Shown here: positions 47,847-60,800 of the stretch, one piece after another | Layout: the number at the start of each line of letters is the position of its first letter | How positions within the stretch are numbered: position 1 is the first letter of the stretch | DNA from: Strigamia acuminata | Taxonomy: Eukaryota; Arthropoda; Chilopoda; Geophilomorpha; Linotaeniidae | Direction: 5' to 3' | DNA length: 64,000 bases | NCBI GenBank assembly: GCA_949358305.1 | Contig: OX442314.1 | Coordinates: forward strand, 16,795,060 to 16,859,059 | Notes under the pieces: model-generated | Seen by the model: the letters and a program-made list of their open reading frames with translations, nothing else | The model's database searches: none | What the model was told of the DNA's origin: nothing | Position numbers and translations under genes: made by a program

Positions 47847-48304
47847 CGCTTTTTATCCTAAAAATTAGATAAAAAGTCGGCTGGTATTTGTTACCAACAC
47901 AGAGACACCATAAACGTATTATGGTCTTTAAATTAGATTAGAAAACCATGTTGCCATTCCGCCCGAGTAAGATAGTGGTTTTGCGCCCTCTTGCGACAAA
48001 TAGCGGATGCAGTTTTCCGCCAAGGTCCGGCTGACTAATACCGTATACCTATTCATTTGGGCTGGTCTCTGTACATCACGCCCATGATTGTCAAATCAAA
48101 AATAGAACATATGCCCAATTTGCAATTGTGACTGTACGGGTACATTTTATTTGGATCTTTCTTTTTTATTTCACATCTCGTTTGCATCGGATATCTGTTC
48201 TTTAATATTACGTCATTACACGAAATGTTGATGTTAGCAGAATATGGCGTAGAAATATAGAAAACTGCAATCCAGCAAATTTTGACGGCAAAATAACGGC
48301 CGAG
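47847..48304. other. Divergent promoter region of APLF and KIF13
   Basis: 458 bp between the divergent start codons of APLF (-) and KIF13 (+). It has GC-richer patches (47945-48030) and no TATA box. It may act as a bidirectional promoter. The minus-strand ORF seen at 48053-48400 overlaps the first KIF13 exon and is not supported. Confidence 0.45.
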
Positions 48305-51300
48305 ATGTCTGATAAAGTGAAAGTTGCGGTCAGGGTTCGACCCTTCAATCGGAGAGGTAAGGATTAAATAAAATGATTTTAGGCTCGATCGATTTTTCAA
48401 TGCTACGCTTTTATTTTGATCAGAAATTGAACTCGGTACAAAATGTGTTGTCGAAATGGCAAAGAAGCAAACATTCCTATGTCATCCCAGTACGGAAAAA
48501 GGAGAAAGGTATCATATAATCGTACATTTAATATGTTAAATGAGTAAATAAAATATGATTAAAGGTCATACATCATTTAACATCTCGTACACTTCGTGAT
48601 GGAATGATGTGGTGGCGTGATTTAGTTCGAGCAAAAAAAATTATTTCTTTATTTATTGTCTATAACTTTGATAAAGAAAAGTTTTTATTGGGTTATGTCG
48701 ACTAATGTTTTCGGATTACTAGTGAGTAAAGTAAAATAAAGGGTGGGTAATCGATAAGAAGTGTAACTTCGGATTGCTGATAGATAAGATAGAAATTGAT
48801 ACAAATGAGGTTAAAACACCGTAGAAAAACATTTTTTTCCTCCATTTTTTTGTTGTCTGGATGAATAATTTTTGAAATGACTAAGGGAAATTAAAATATT
48901 TTCACGATTGTATATTTTAATTAATTAGATTTTTTTTTATTTCCTTTTAATGCTCTATAGCCACAAGCAACCGAAGGTAATTACGATCATTTGCATTAAC
49001 TTTTACGATTTCTTGCATGAATAACCATTTATTTCATCTCGTTTGATTAGAATTTTGCATTTGATCATTGCTTTTGGTCGGTGTCTGAAAATCACACATC
49101 ATACGCAGGTAAACAAAAAACAGTTTTATGTTTCAACTTAACGAGTGACTTAAAAATAAATTGTTATTGCTTTGCATTTCGTCATTACTTTTATAGGACA
49201 AGATAAGATTTATGAAAACGTAGGTACAGACATTTTGGATAATGCTTTCGCAGGGTATAATTCGTGCATTTTTGCATATGGCCAAACAGGTTAGACTAAA
49301 AAAATTAAATTTGGATTAATCAATTTTATTAATGAATTATTTATTTGATTTTAGGTTCAGGGAAATCGTATACAATGCTGGGGTCCCACGAGAACAAGGG
49401 AATTATTCCTCGTTTGTGTGATGCGTTGTTTGAAAGAATGTTTAAAAACGACGATGCGTTTTTATCGTACAAAGTGGAGGTTTCATATATGGAGATCTAT
49501 AATGAGAAAGTTTACGATTTGTTAGATCCAAAAGGGTGAGTTAAATTAATTTTTTTTCTTATTTTTTACTCTTGTTTTTTATTTTTTTTTTAGCACAAAA
49601 CAAACACTCCGAGTTCGAGAACATAATATATTGGGTCCGTATGTGGATGGCTTATCCGTTTTAGCCATATCATCATATCAGGACATTGATAATGTAATGC
49701 GAGAAGGAAACAAATCAAGAACAGTGGCAGCGACTAATATGAACAGCGAAAGCAGTCGTTCGCACGCAGTATTCAATATTATTTTGACGCAGATTTTAAC
49801 CGATCCTGCTAGTGGAGTACGTCAGTTTTGAATAGTTTATTGTATTTACGTAAACAAAATTGTATTTTTTTTAGGTTTCCGGTGAAAAAGTTGCCAAATT
49901 GAGTTTAGTTGATTTGGCTGGGAGTGAGCGGGCAGTCAAAACGGGTGCTGTGGGAGAGAGACTTAAAGAAGGAAGCAATATTAATAAGTAAGATTTGTTG
50001 TTCTAAAGCATCGAGTTTAATGTAAAAGTATTTGATTATTTTGCAGATCGCTCACAACATTAGGGCTTGTCATTTCCAAACTTGCAGATCATTCATCCGG
50101 TAAAGCCAAAGATAAATTTGTTCCTTACCGCGACTCAGTGCTCACTTGGTTACTCAAAGTACAATATTTTTGTTTCTCGAGGAAAAAAAGTTGCATTTTT
50201 AATGAAATTTTTACTGTTTAGGACAATCTGGGAGGAAACAGCAGAACAGTAATGGTAGCTACAATAAGTCCTGCAAGTGATAATTATGAAGAAACATTAT
50301 CGACTCTTCGATATGCCGATCGGGCGAAAAGAATCATCAATCACGCAGTTATTAATGAAGATCCGAATGCTCGAATTATAATCGAACTTCGTGCGGAATT
50401 GAAAATGCTCAAAGACCAACTTATAAATGCTACAGTAAGAAAATGATTTTTGCTCGTCACAAATTTTTAAGCGCATATATTTTTCTTCCATTTTTAGATG
50501 CAGGAAGATATTCACGAAAAGTTGTACGAATCTGAAAAATTAATGAAAGAATTATCACAAACATGGGAAGAGAAACTGCATAGAACTGAACTCATACATC
50601 AAGAAAGGCAGCAAACACTTGAAAAAATGGGCATTTCGGTTCAGGCATCTGGGATCAGGGTGGAGCAAAATAAATATTATTTGGTTAACTTAAATGCCGA
50701 TCCCTCGCTCAATGAACTATTAGTTTATTATTTAAAAGTAAAAAGGAAAAAATTAGAGTAAAATATTGTTTAATACTAAAAAAATATATTTTTTTCCTCC
50801 GTAATTTCTAGGATAAAACTTTAGTCGGTCGCCCAGATGCGCCTGTAGAAAACGACATTCAGTTGTCGGGTCTTGGCATCATGCCCGAGCATTGTGTTAT
50901 TATCGTTGACGCATCCGATTTGTATATAGAACCGCGAGACGGAGCCAGGTGAGAATTTTAGATGGAATCTAAACGTTGATTTAACAGTTTGTAATTTCAG
51001 AACTTGCGTCAATGGATCAGTTGTGAAAAGCAAAACACTACTGCGTCACGGAGATCGAGTTTTGTGGGGAAACAATCATTTCTTCCGGGTTAATTGCCCC
51101 AAATTATCTAGTGAGCACTTATTTCCACAAGCCGTTGAGCAGTATTATTAATATAATATGTTTACGCTTCAGTTTCGAACGAGGTTCAAAATGAAGCGGG
51201 TGATGCGCTCAGCAGGCCCATTGATTACGAATTTGCGAGGGAAGAGTTGATGATGAAGGAAATGAGTAATGATCCGATTCAAGCCGCAATGAAAGCGCTA

Positions 51301-54300
51301 GAGAGACAACACGAGGAGGATAAACAGGGCGCGCTGGAGAAACAGAGACAGATGTACGAAAAACAGTTGCAAATGCTGAGGAATCAAATGTCTCCGAGCA
51401 CACCTTACGCTCCGTATGTCGGTTTTGACCCGCTTGGTCTTGGAAAACTCACACCATCCACTCCGACTGTTCAGTTGCGAGTGGAGCAGTGGGCTCAGGA
51501 ACGGTACGTGTGAAACTATTGCTGTTAGCTTTTAAGTAGCGGTGGGAAGGGGTGCATGTAGGAGTAGTTGGTGGGTTCTTGTTATTTTTTTTTCTTATTG
51601 CATTTTGCAGTTTTGTTTCACTTCGGAATGAATGCATGGTCGCTTATCCTTATGTTTTGTAAGTTTCATAACACAGTAATTTTTAAAATAGAAAATAAGC
51701 TTTTCTGGTGCACGGCTTTTCTTAATTTCTCACTAAACAGAATTATTTGTCGAGGGAAAGAGTGGTTTTTAAAGTTGGTAATAATGTTTGTAGGGATGAG
51801 TTATTCAAGAAGAGTTTGGCAAAACTACGAGAGGACATTTTGAAGGCTAACGCATTGGTTCGAGAAGCAAACTGTTTGGCCATTGAGATGGGGAAACAAA
51901 CAGAATTTGGTGTCACATTGCAGATTCCTGCAGCTAATTTAACTCCAAACAGAAAGGTGTTATACATATTTTTTTTTTTTTAAATAAGTAATTATATTAA
52001 TTTTTAAAAATCTTTTTATTACTCACTAAGAAAAGTGCATTTGTGAGCGAGCCGGCAATTTTGGTGAAGAGAAAGAAAAAACCAAGTCATGTGTGGTCAA
52101 TGGAGAAACTTGAGAATAAATTAATTGACATGAGAGACATGTACAATGAGTGTAAAGAGAAGGGAACTATGAAAGAAGTACAATCAAAGGTCAACGATCC
52201 TTTCTATGAGTCTCAGGAAAATCATAATTTGATTGGAGTGGCAAACGTGTATCTGACAATATTATTTCACGATGTCGTTCTTAGTTACCACGTTCCAATA
52301 ATTAGCCAGCAAGGAGAGGCAAGAAAATGAGTTTGTACGTAAAATAAACAATTGGATTAAATATTTTGACAATTTTAGGTGGCGGGACGATTACACGTCG
52401 AAGTGTGCCGGATTGCAGAGTACTTTCCTGATCGTTGTATAAATTACGATAATGAAAGTGCACTCTCCGTTGGATCACAAATTACGTGCCGGGTAAAGAG
52501 AAAGGAGAATATTTAATGCGTACGAGTTTGTTTACGGTGATTTTTCTTTAAAGATTTCCATAAAACAAGCCATTGGCCTGCCACCGTCGTTATCAAATTT
52601 TGTGTTTTGTCAGTACAACTTTTGGGGCCACTCTGAAGTAACTGTGGTTCCACCAAAAATAGACCCAGATTATTCAGATACGTCGAACGAACGGGACAGT
52701 CTCTCGTTTAAATTTGATCACACCAAAGAGTTTACAATCAGTGCCACTGAAGAGTTTGTTGAACATTGTTCCGATGGGGCGTTATCCATTGAAGTGTGGG
52801 GTCATCAGAGTGCCGGATTTGGATCGTCGCGTTCTGCAGTCGATTTGGACAGTCAGTTGTTGAGATCACACTCACTCGCAGACAGGTTTTTTGCTTTAAA
52901 AAGTTAAGTCGATTGGGAATTTATGCAACAAACGCTTCTTGGGTTGTAGGTGGAGCGAACTGACGAGGAAGATTGACATGTTGGTCGAAATCCACGAATT
53001 GAACGAACAGGGTGAATACGCTCCGGTAGAAGTTATATTTAAGCCGGAACATTTAACTGGTGGTATCTACCAATTACGACAGGTAAGTGTAAAGTGTTTG
53101 CTGGCATTTTAAAGTGTAATAATTATTTTTTCACGCTGAATAGGGTCAACAACGACGAATTATCGTCAAAGTAAAACCAGTGCAGAACTCTGGCACACTG
53201 CCACTTATTTGTGAAGCAATTTCATCCGTTGCAATAGGAGGAGTGGTCGCCAGAAATAAATTACAAAAAGGTTTGGATTCTTATCAAGATGAGGATTTGG
53301 CTACTCTTAGAGAAAAATGGTCAGATGCTTTAATCCGACGTCGAGAACATCTTGATGAACAGATTCAAAAGATAATAAATAAAAAAGGTTGTAATTGTGA
53401 TTTTAAATTGGAAATCTGTAGATTATTTACGTTTGATGGCGTCTGTACAGATAAAAACGACCAGGATGTCGAGCGGGAACAGAACTTAATTGATCAATGG
53501 GTCAGTCTAACTGAAGAAAGAAATGCCGTTCTTTTCCCTGGTCCGAAAAGCGGAATTCCAGGAGAGCCAGCTGAAGGGTAAATCCATAAGTGCTTTTAGG
53601 TATTGCAAAATGTGGACTTTTTATTGTTTTCAGGGAGCCGATACCAGGAATGGAAAAACACATGCCAGTTTTGTTTTTAGATCTAAGCGGTAAATATGAT
53701 TTTAAAATTTTGTTTTAGTTGAGAGTGACAAATACTGTTGTGTTTTTATAGCCGATGATATGAGTTTGATGAACAACAGCGATGGAATTCGAGTTGCAGG
53801 TTCTAATTCGATATTACCAAAAGAGCACGGAACGAAGTTGTTCAATTTACCTATTGTAAAATACTGCGAAAAAGATGTAATGAATAGAATTATTTTTTAA
53901 GTTGGTGCCATAAAAATGGTATTTATTGGTTTTTGTTTTGTTTTAGATTTCTGCCAGTGCAGCCTGGGATTCTTCAATTCACGATTCAATACACTTAAAC
54001 CGAATAACGTCAGCTGACGAGCGCATCTATTTAATTTTAAAAGCAACGGTCCGATTAAGTCATCCGGCTACAATGGAGCTGGTTCTCCGTAAACGCCTCG
54101 GCATCAATGTTTACAAGCGTCAAACATTGACGGACCGCATCAAAAAACGCATTGTTCGTCAAGAAGCAATTACTGTTACTGGAATAAGTTACGAAATTGT
54201 ATCTAGCATTCCTAAGGTAAATGAATAGCAATGAAATGAGCTTAATAATAATAAGAACTTGTGATTTTTTTTTAAAGGCTTCCGAAGAACTAGAGGACCG

Positions 54301-56827
54301 AGAGTATTTAGCTCAGTTGGCTGCCTCTGGCGAAGATTCTAATGCTTCCGATGGAGAAAGCTATATAGAGAAATATACGCGAGGTGTGTCAGCTGTTGAA
54401 AGCATTCTGACGCTTGACAAGTTGCGACAAGAAGTGGCTGTGAAAGAGCTACTTGCAGCTCAAGGACGGTCTCTTCGCAAGACAGCCAGTGTACCAAACA
54501 TTTCCAATGTAAATCAGGTGTTTAATGGTTTTAGAATTTTGTTGTTGATAAGTGTTGTTTTATTTGTCATTTAGTTATTGCGAATGGAAAGTCCGTCTGG
54601 ACGCCTGGAAGAACAATTTCGTGCCGAGAGTATCGGAGACATCAGCTCGTCAAACAATGATCAACATTCCAGACAAAGATCGAATAGTCTGACTAAAGAA
54701 AATAAACCTAATCCCCCTTTTATTGGTAAGTCGGGTTCCTGTGGTGAGGCAAGCACATAGGTTAATTAGTTTACTTCACAGCTCGTCCCACTTTTTTGAA
54801 CTTGGCCCTCAATTTGAACTTACGACCACAAGCAAATATTAAGTGTACGTTTTATGTCACTTGATGGTTTTTGCTTTGTTTCAATTTTTTTTTCATCCAT
54901 TTTTTATTATTTTGCAACTTATTTTGTTGTAATCGTAGTACTTTTGATTGATTTATTGATTTTTTTTTAATATTTGGTTTTGTTTGCGGATTTTCTTTTA
55001 TTTGGTATTTTTTTCAATGTACTGTACTAGTGATGTTTTAAACATTTTTACATCAGCAGATTAAGACTTTGATTATTTTTCCAGCGCAACCTGCTCAACC
55101 AATCAAAGCAGTAAAACCAATGCGGACATTATTAGAAGAGCAATACCAACGTGAAGTAAAACCTCTGCTCGAAATAAATTCTGAGGTATATTTTACACAA
55201 ATTAAAAATTTATATTTTTGTTTTAAATTAATAATCGGTAATATTTGAAGGCAATGGATGAGGAAATTGATGACGAGGAATCATTGGACTTGAAGCAAAA
55301 AGTTGTTCTCCCACTTCAGATTGCTGAAACTGAGGAAGAATTCTGCGAATTTGAATCATTCAAAGCAGTAAGTAGTTGTTTGACTTTATTCGCATTTTTG
55401 TTTCTAAAGGTAGTGGGCAAAATAAAATATTTGATTTCATTAGACGAATGGTCAAGGTGTAAGCAATGCAACAGAGACACCCGCTGAAGTGAACCAAAAC
55501 GAAGCGAAGATGACACCAAGCATGGTGTCAAGTGGATATAGTTCTCAAGCCGTTTCTTCAAACACGCTCTCATCTGACGATTCGCTGAGTTTGCGTAGTA
55601 TCAGCGTTGATGAAATCCAAGAAATTGACAAGTTGCAAGTTATTGGTTCGCAAACAGTTACAGAAAAAATTAACAAGCAAGTCGACGAAGAATCGACATT
55701 TTTGCACATGAATTCGCACCACGATTCGGTAGAAGACGTGCATAATTTCGGTTTAATGCAACAAGTAGAGGAGATCGCGGATAAGGAAGATGAATCCAAT
55801 ATCGCGCTCACAAATTCTGACGACTCCACCATGCAGTTCGAAGAGGAAAAATTATTGCCGGCTGAGAATGACATTACTGAGGTGGAAAAAGTGCCGCAGC
55901 AAAAGGAAAACGCGACTGATAAGGCGGAAGAACCAGAAACAAACTCCACTTTACAAAACTCTTCCATTAAGTTACGAGAAAAGAAGGAGAAAAGAGATTT
56001 TTCTGCGCACAGGGCTTCGTTTCCTTTAGCAGTCGATTGGGAAGCGAGTAAGTTGGAATCTGATCTCCAAACTTCGGACGATTCGAATGATAGTTCTACA
56101 GAACGCAGCTCTTCTGTTCCGTATGGTTTAGGTGAGACGTCAATATGTTTAACTGCTCTTTAGCATCAATTTTATGCGTTAATTATCTGCAGACGACGGG
56201 TCAAATAGTTTTGGCAGCGAAGCAGATCTACGACGAATCACGGAGTCGCCACTTCCGAATTGGATGCAGTTGGGAGAGAGTATATTAGTTCGACCCTACA
56301 ACTACAGTGGGATTATTTCTTTTATCGGCCCGACTGCGTTTGCTTCCGGTGTTTGGATAGGAGTAGAGCTCGATATGTCGTCAGGTATAGCAATTGAAGC
56401 AAAATCTTTGTCTAAAAGGATCATTTGTTGACTTGTTTGCAGGTAAAAACGATGGGTCGGTTAAAAATGTTCGATATTTCACCTGCCGGCCTCGTCATGG
56501 CTTGTTCGTCAGGCCTGATAAGTTACTCTTGGATAAGCATGGTAGAGGCCTACGTGCACGTCAGTCTGCGAGCTTTGATTTTGAAAACGATGATTCGTAT
56601 GGGAAATTGCGTAGGACCAAAAGCAAAGGTAAGAAAATACAAATATAGAGGCAAAAACTGTATCCTTCGGTTACTTTTATTTATTTATTTATTTGTTTGT
56701 TGGTTATTTTTCAGGTGATGTGTTGTCCAAGTCATCGATTGATATTTCTTCAAATCATTTGCGGCGAAGTCGAAGTCGTGGTGAAGGATTACATCAGGAA
56801 AAGAAGAATTCACCTTTAATTAAGTAA
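48305..56827 (+). CDS. KIF13B: Kinesin-3 motor, KIF13B/Khc-73 type with CAP-Gly tail
   Basis: Thirty-two coding exons give 1867 aa (5604 nt). The motor (residues ~1-360) shows [12 protein letters not shown], the P-loop [13 protein letters not shown] (~100), [10 protein letters not shown] (switch I) and VDLAGSERA (switch II). An FHA domain (~440-545: [16 protein letters not shown]) and the KIF13 stalk follow ([44 protein letters not shown]). The Ser-rich tail ([20 protein letters not shown]) leads to a C-terminal CAP-Gly domain (~1735-1800: [29 protein letters not shown]). The CAP-Gly marks it as the KIF13B/Khc-73 branch, a plus-end transporter linked to Dlg, polarity and endosomes. Exon 3 is 16 nt (48961-48976). 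Intron 52319-52378 is GC-AG. Confidence 0.96.
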
Positions 56828-57841
56828 AAAGTGTAGATGAGTGAAATTAGACACTTGATGTTTATACTACTATAGTTATTTAATTGATTGTCAATATTTT
56901 ATAGCTGTTGGGTCTATTTCGTGTTTATTTATACGTTGTTTTTATTCTGCCCCCAATCATTGATGAATTTGTATATTTTGAAAAAGAGAAATAAGTGGGT
57001 TGGTTTTTAATTATTTATGAGAATTTTATTCGATTGTAGTTATTTTTTGAGTTTTTGTTTCTTCCTGGTCGTTTGATCACGTTTGTACATTGTTTTTGTT
57101 AAATTAAACTTTAAAAAAAATTATTCCTTTTTAAGATCTTGCACCGTTTTACGTTTATATTATATGTGCACTGATTAATTAAATCAGATTGTATTTGAAT
57201 AATAATCATGAAATCGAGTAGATCATTGTTTATAGAAATTCTAACATTCATGAGTGAAATAAAATCTTTTCAAGTCTAATTGCATGTTTTGTCGATATTC
57301 AATAAAAATAAATTTTTTTTTCTTCCACTCGTAACATTTATTGAACGATCAGAGACACCATCGGTCAAACTGCGAACTAACCTCCAAAATGGAGGCAGTT
57401 GGAAATCGAATGTTTCAGCCGCCGGGACCGGTCGGACATCCGTAATAAGCGCACCAAGTTGATATTTTGCTGAGAGCAAGTAGACCGTGCGATATACATA
57501 AATGAAATTGTCCATTGTTATTGTTAAGGTCCCAAATAATTTTTTCCACAATGAAAATACTCAATGTAAACGTCGTTGTAGCAACCAATAAGCGACGTAT
57601 TATTTGGTCACGTGACGTTGATCCAATAGCTGATCGGCTTGCAAAATATACGTCTATGTTGGAAGCGACCAATGAAAGATCACGTTTGATATTACCAACA
57701 GTATTTTTTTTGTTGTTGTTTGGTTCGTCGTTGTCGGTGTTCAGGCAGGGCGCTTGCATGGGTTTCCAGTTGATTTTTCCGACTTGTCATCGAGTCTCCA
57801 AAAAGAGCCCAGTAAAGCTCGAATGAAAATTCTCTTTGCAG
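56828..57841. other. 3' flank of KIF13 and promoter region of ARID4
   Basis: 56828-57300 is AT-rich and holds likely KIF13 polyadenylation signals. 57340-57800 is GC-richer and probably carries the ARID4 promoter and 5' UTR. A short ATG ORF at 57389-57445 in a good context (CCAAAATGG), ending at a possible GTAATA donor, is out of frame with ARID4 and may be an upstream ORF. An opposing 114-codon ORF at 57415-57759 has no family or splice support. Confidence 0.45.
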
Positions 57842-57862
57842 AACTACATCGAAAGGTTTAAA

Positions 57863-60800
57863 ATGGTATGAAAATCTATTTAAATAGCAAGAGTTTTAGT
57901 ATGAAAAATTCGCACGGTGCATGGCAAGCCACTTGCCGTGGGAATGACACGATGGTTGTGCGCGATTTCTTGTTTAGTATTGCGCGCAAATCTCGACTAT
58001 TCCCCGTAGTTACGCGATGTTAGGTTTGTGGTGTTTCGGCTAATAATCTAAAGAACACTTCGAGCTTGTTGATGATTACAGCTGAGGCCATCTTGACCTG
58101 AAACATGGCAGATTTGCCCTACTTTTCCATTAAATATCTGCCCGAATCTTTAATTTCTGATTTAATTTGAAGTTTGGTTTTTGTTTTATCCGTTTTACCG
58201 ATTTATTTGTCGTCGTTTGTTGCGTAATGGACGATTTTTTAGTACGCCATGCTTTTGTCAAAATATTAAATTTTTTGATTCTAATGTAAAGTTAGTTGTT
58301 AAAGTGTTTAAAAACGATGAGTTTATGTCTGTTTGGATACAATTCATGGTTTAAATTAGTGTTTACTGCTGAAAAGGATGTTTAAGACTGATTACCGTAG
58401 TCGTTTAGTACTCGATGTTGGCGTATTGCCAGCATCACCATCATGTAAAATGGCTCAAATGATGAGATTGATGGCGTAGATTTTGTGCAATCGGGATTTG
58501 CTAAGTCTGATCTTAAGGTACTAATAATTTTGATATTTTATTTTTAGGCTGGAGAAGAACCGCCTTATCTCGCAGTGGGAACTGATGTCAGTGCTAAATA
58601 CAAAGGAGCATTTTGTGAAGCCAAAGTGAAGAAAGTTACTCGCAGTGTGAAATGCAAAGTATGCAAATTTGTTTTAAGTTTTATTCGAACAAAGATTTTC
58701 GTGTGAATTAATTTTTATTTGTATTTTAGGTTACTTTTAAAAACAATCTTGGAACCGTGACTGTACCTGATGATCAAATAAAGGGAACTTTAAGAGTGAA
58801 TGCTCATGTCGAAGTTCGTCATCCGGAGAAAAATCAGTACTTTGAAGCTATTATTAATAAGTTGCACGATCAAAGTCGTTACACCGTGGGTCAGTAGTGC
58901 CAGCAACGATGTTTTTATTCTAAGTGTTAATTTTTTGTTATTTTTGTTAGTTTTTGACGATGGAGACGAGACAACCCTTCGACGTACTTCCTTATGTCTT
59001 AAAAGTGGGCGTCATTTTGCTGAAAGCGAAGTAATTGTTTGAATAATTTTGTTGCTGAACGTGATTATTTATAATTTGTTATATTTTAGACCCTGGACCA
59101 ATTACCGCTCACACATCCGGAGCATTTTGGAACACCGGTGATGGGTTCTAAAGGAAGAAAACGACGAAGTCTAAATCGGTAAGAAAATTATGACGAATTT
59201 TTATTTATTGCAATTAATTATGTTTATATTTTTTATTTATTTTCTACGTATAGAAATCAATCAAATTATTCAATTTATCAACTTTGCAGAGATGATGCAA
59301 GTAGTGACGAAGAAACTCCACCTAAAAAAAAAGAGGCCAAGTTGCGTGAACCTGACCCAGACATAGGAAAAGTAGTTTGTGTCGAAATGGGCGAGAAAAG
59401 AAAGTCGAAAGATAATTGGTTTCCAGCCCTAGTCGTCTCTCCCAGCGCGCAGGAATCTGTCAAAATTGCACGTAAAGAGGAATATTTGGTGCGGTCTTTT
59501 AAAGATGGAAAATAGTAAGTTATGCTTGTTTATTTTGATTTTTGTATAAACGGTTGATTTTTTCCCTTAGTTATTGCATTTGTAAGAAAGAAGCATGTGA
59601 ATTTACACGGGAAATAGGAGCAAAAGTGGATAATAATACTTTAAAGACGGGTAAAATTATCACTTTGAATTTATGTTGATACGAGAATTAACTCTTACTT
59701 GTGTATTGGCAACAGCCGTCGAAAAAGCGCAATCTTACAGTGACAGGGATGAACTTCCTCCACACTGGGACCGTGACGTACTATTCAGGAAAGAAACCAC
59801 TAGTGACGAAGGAGATAGTAACGAGGACACTGAATCTGACGTAAATGACTAAATAATTGCGAATCGTGTCAATTTAATTAAAAATAATGTTGATTAGACT
59901 TCCGATGATGAGCCTAGTTTAGAAAAGGATCGATTTGTCGCACAATTGTATAAATTTATGGACGACAGAGAGACTCCCATTAATAAGGCACCCACTGTTG
60001 GAAATCGTGATCTCAACCTCTACAAGCTTTTTAAAGTTGTGCAGAAGTTAGGAGGTTACAATAGGGTAATGTGCTTAATGATATCCGTTGTTTGTTTTAT
60101 TAATTTAAAGTTAATGGTTTAATTAGGTGACAAACCATATGCAGTGGAAAATTGTTTACACAAAAATGGGATTACCGAGTTACAATTCTTCGTCTTCCCA
60201 TCAGATAAAACAGGCGTATAAGAAGTGAGATATATATATTTGATGGTAGAAGGTCGGAATATGAATATTAATTGTGTTGTATTTAGGTACCTTCATAGTT
60301 TCGAGGATTTTTATCGGAAATTGGGAAGTACGATGGGAACGAACACGCGAGCTGGTCGAATGAGACATCGAACTGGTCGGATGATTACGCGAGACCGCGA
60401 TCGTGAATATCGAACATCTGGCAGCAGAAAGAAGCAAGAGAGTAAGCAGGAAAACAAAACTGAGGCCAAAGTGAAGAAAGAGGACGTCAAGGAGGAGAAG
60501 GTGAAGGAGGAAGAGGTTGAAAAGAAGAGCGACGACGAAGATGACAAAAGAGTAAAACCCAAAAAATTAAACAAGAAACCAGAAACAGATAAAGGACCAA
60601 AAATTAAGGTATAATTTTGATTTGTTGATTTTAAATCATTTTAAATTTATTTTTGAATTTCTAATTTTGTAGGGGAGGAAAAAGATTAATCGTGAAGAGG
60701 AATCGGAGGGCAAAACACAAGATTCAACAGATGAGTAAGTTTTAAGAGGCTCAAATTGAGTTGATTCTAATGTTTTGCATTTGTTTTTCAGCGATGATAC

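Noticed and set aside
57415-57759. 114-codon minus-strand ORF opposite the ARID4 promoter
   Set aside because: It has a start ATG but no family, no splice signals and no neighbouring exons; likely chance in a GC-richer island.
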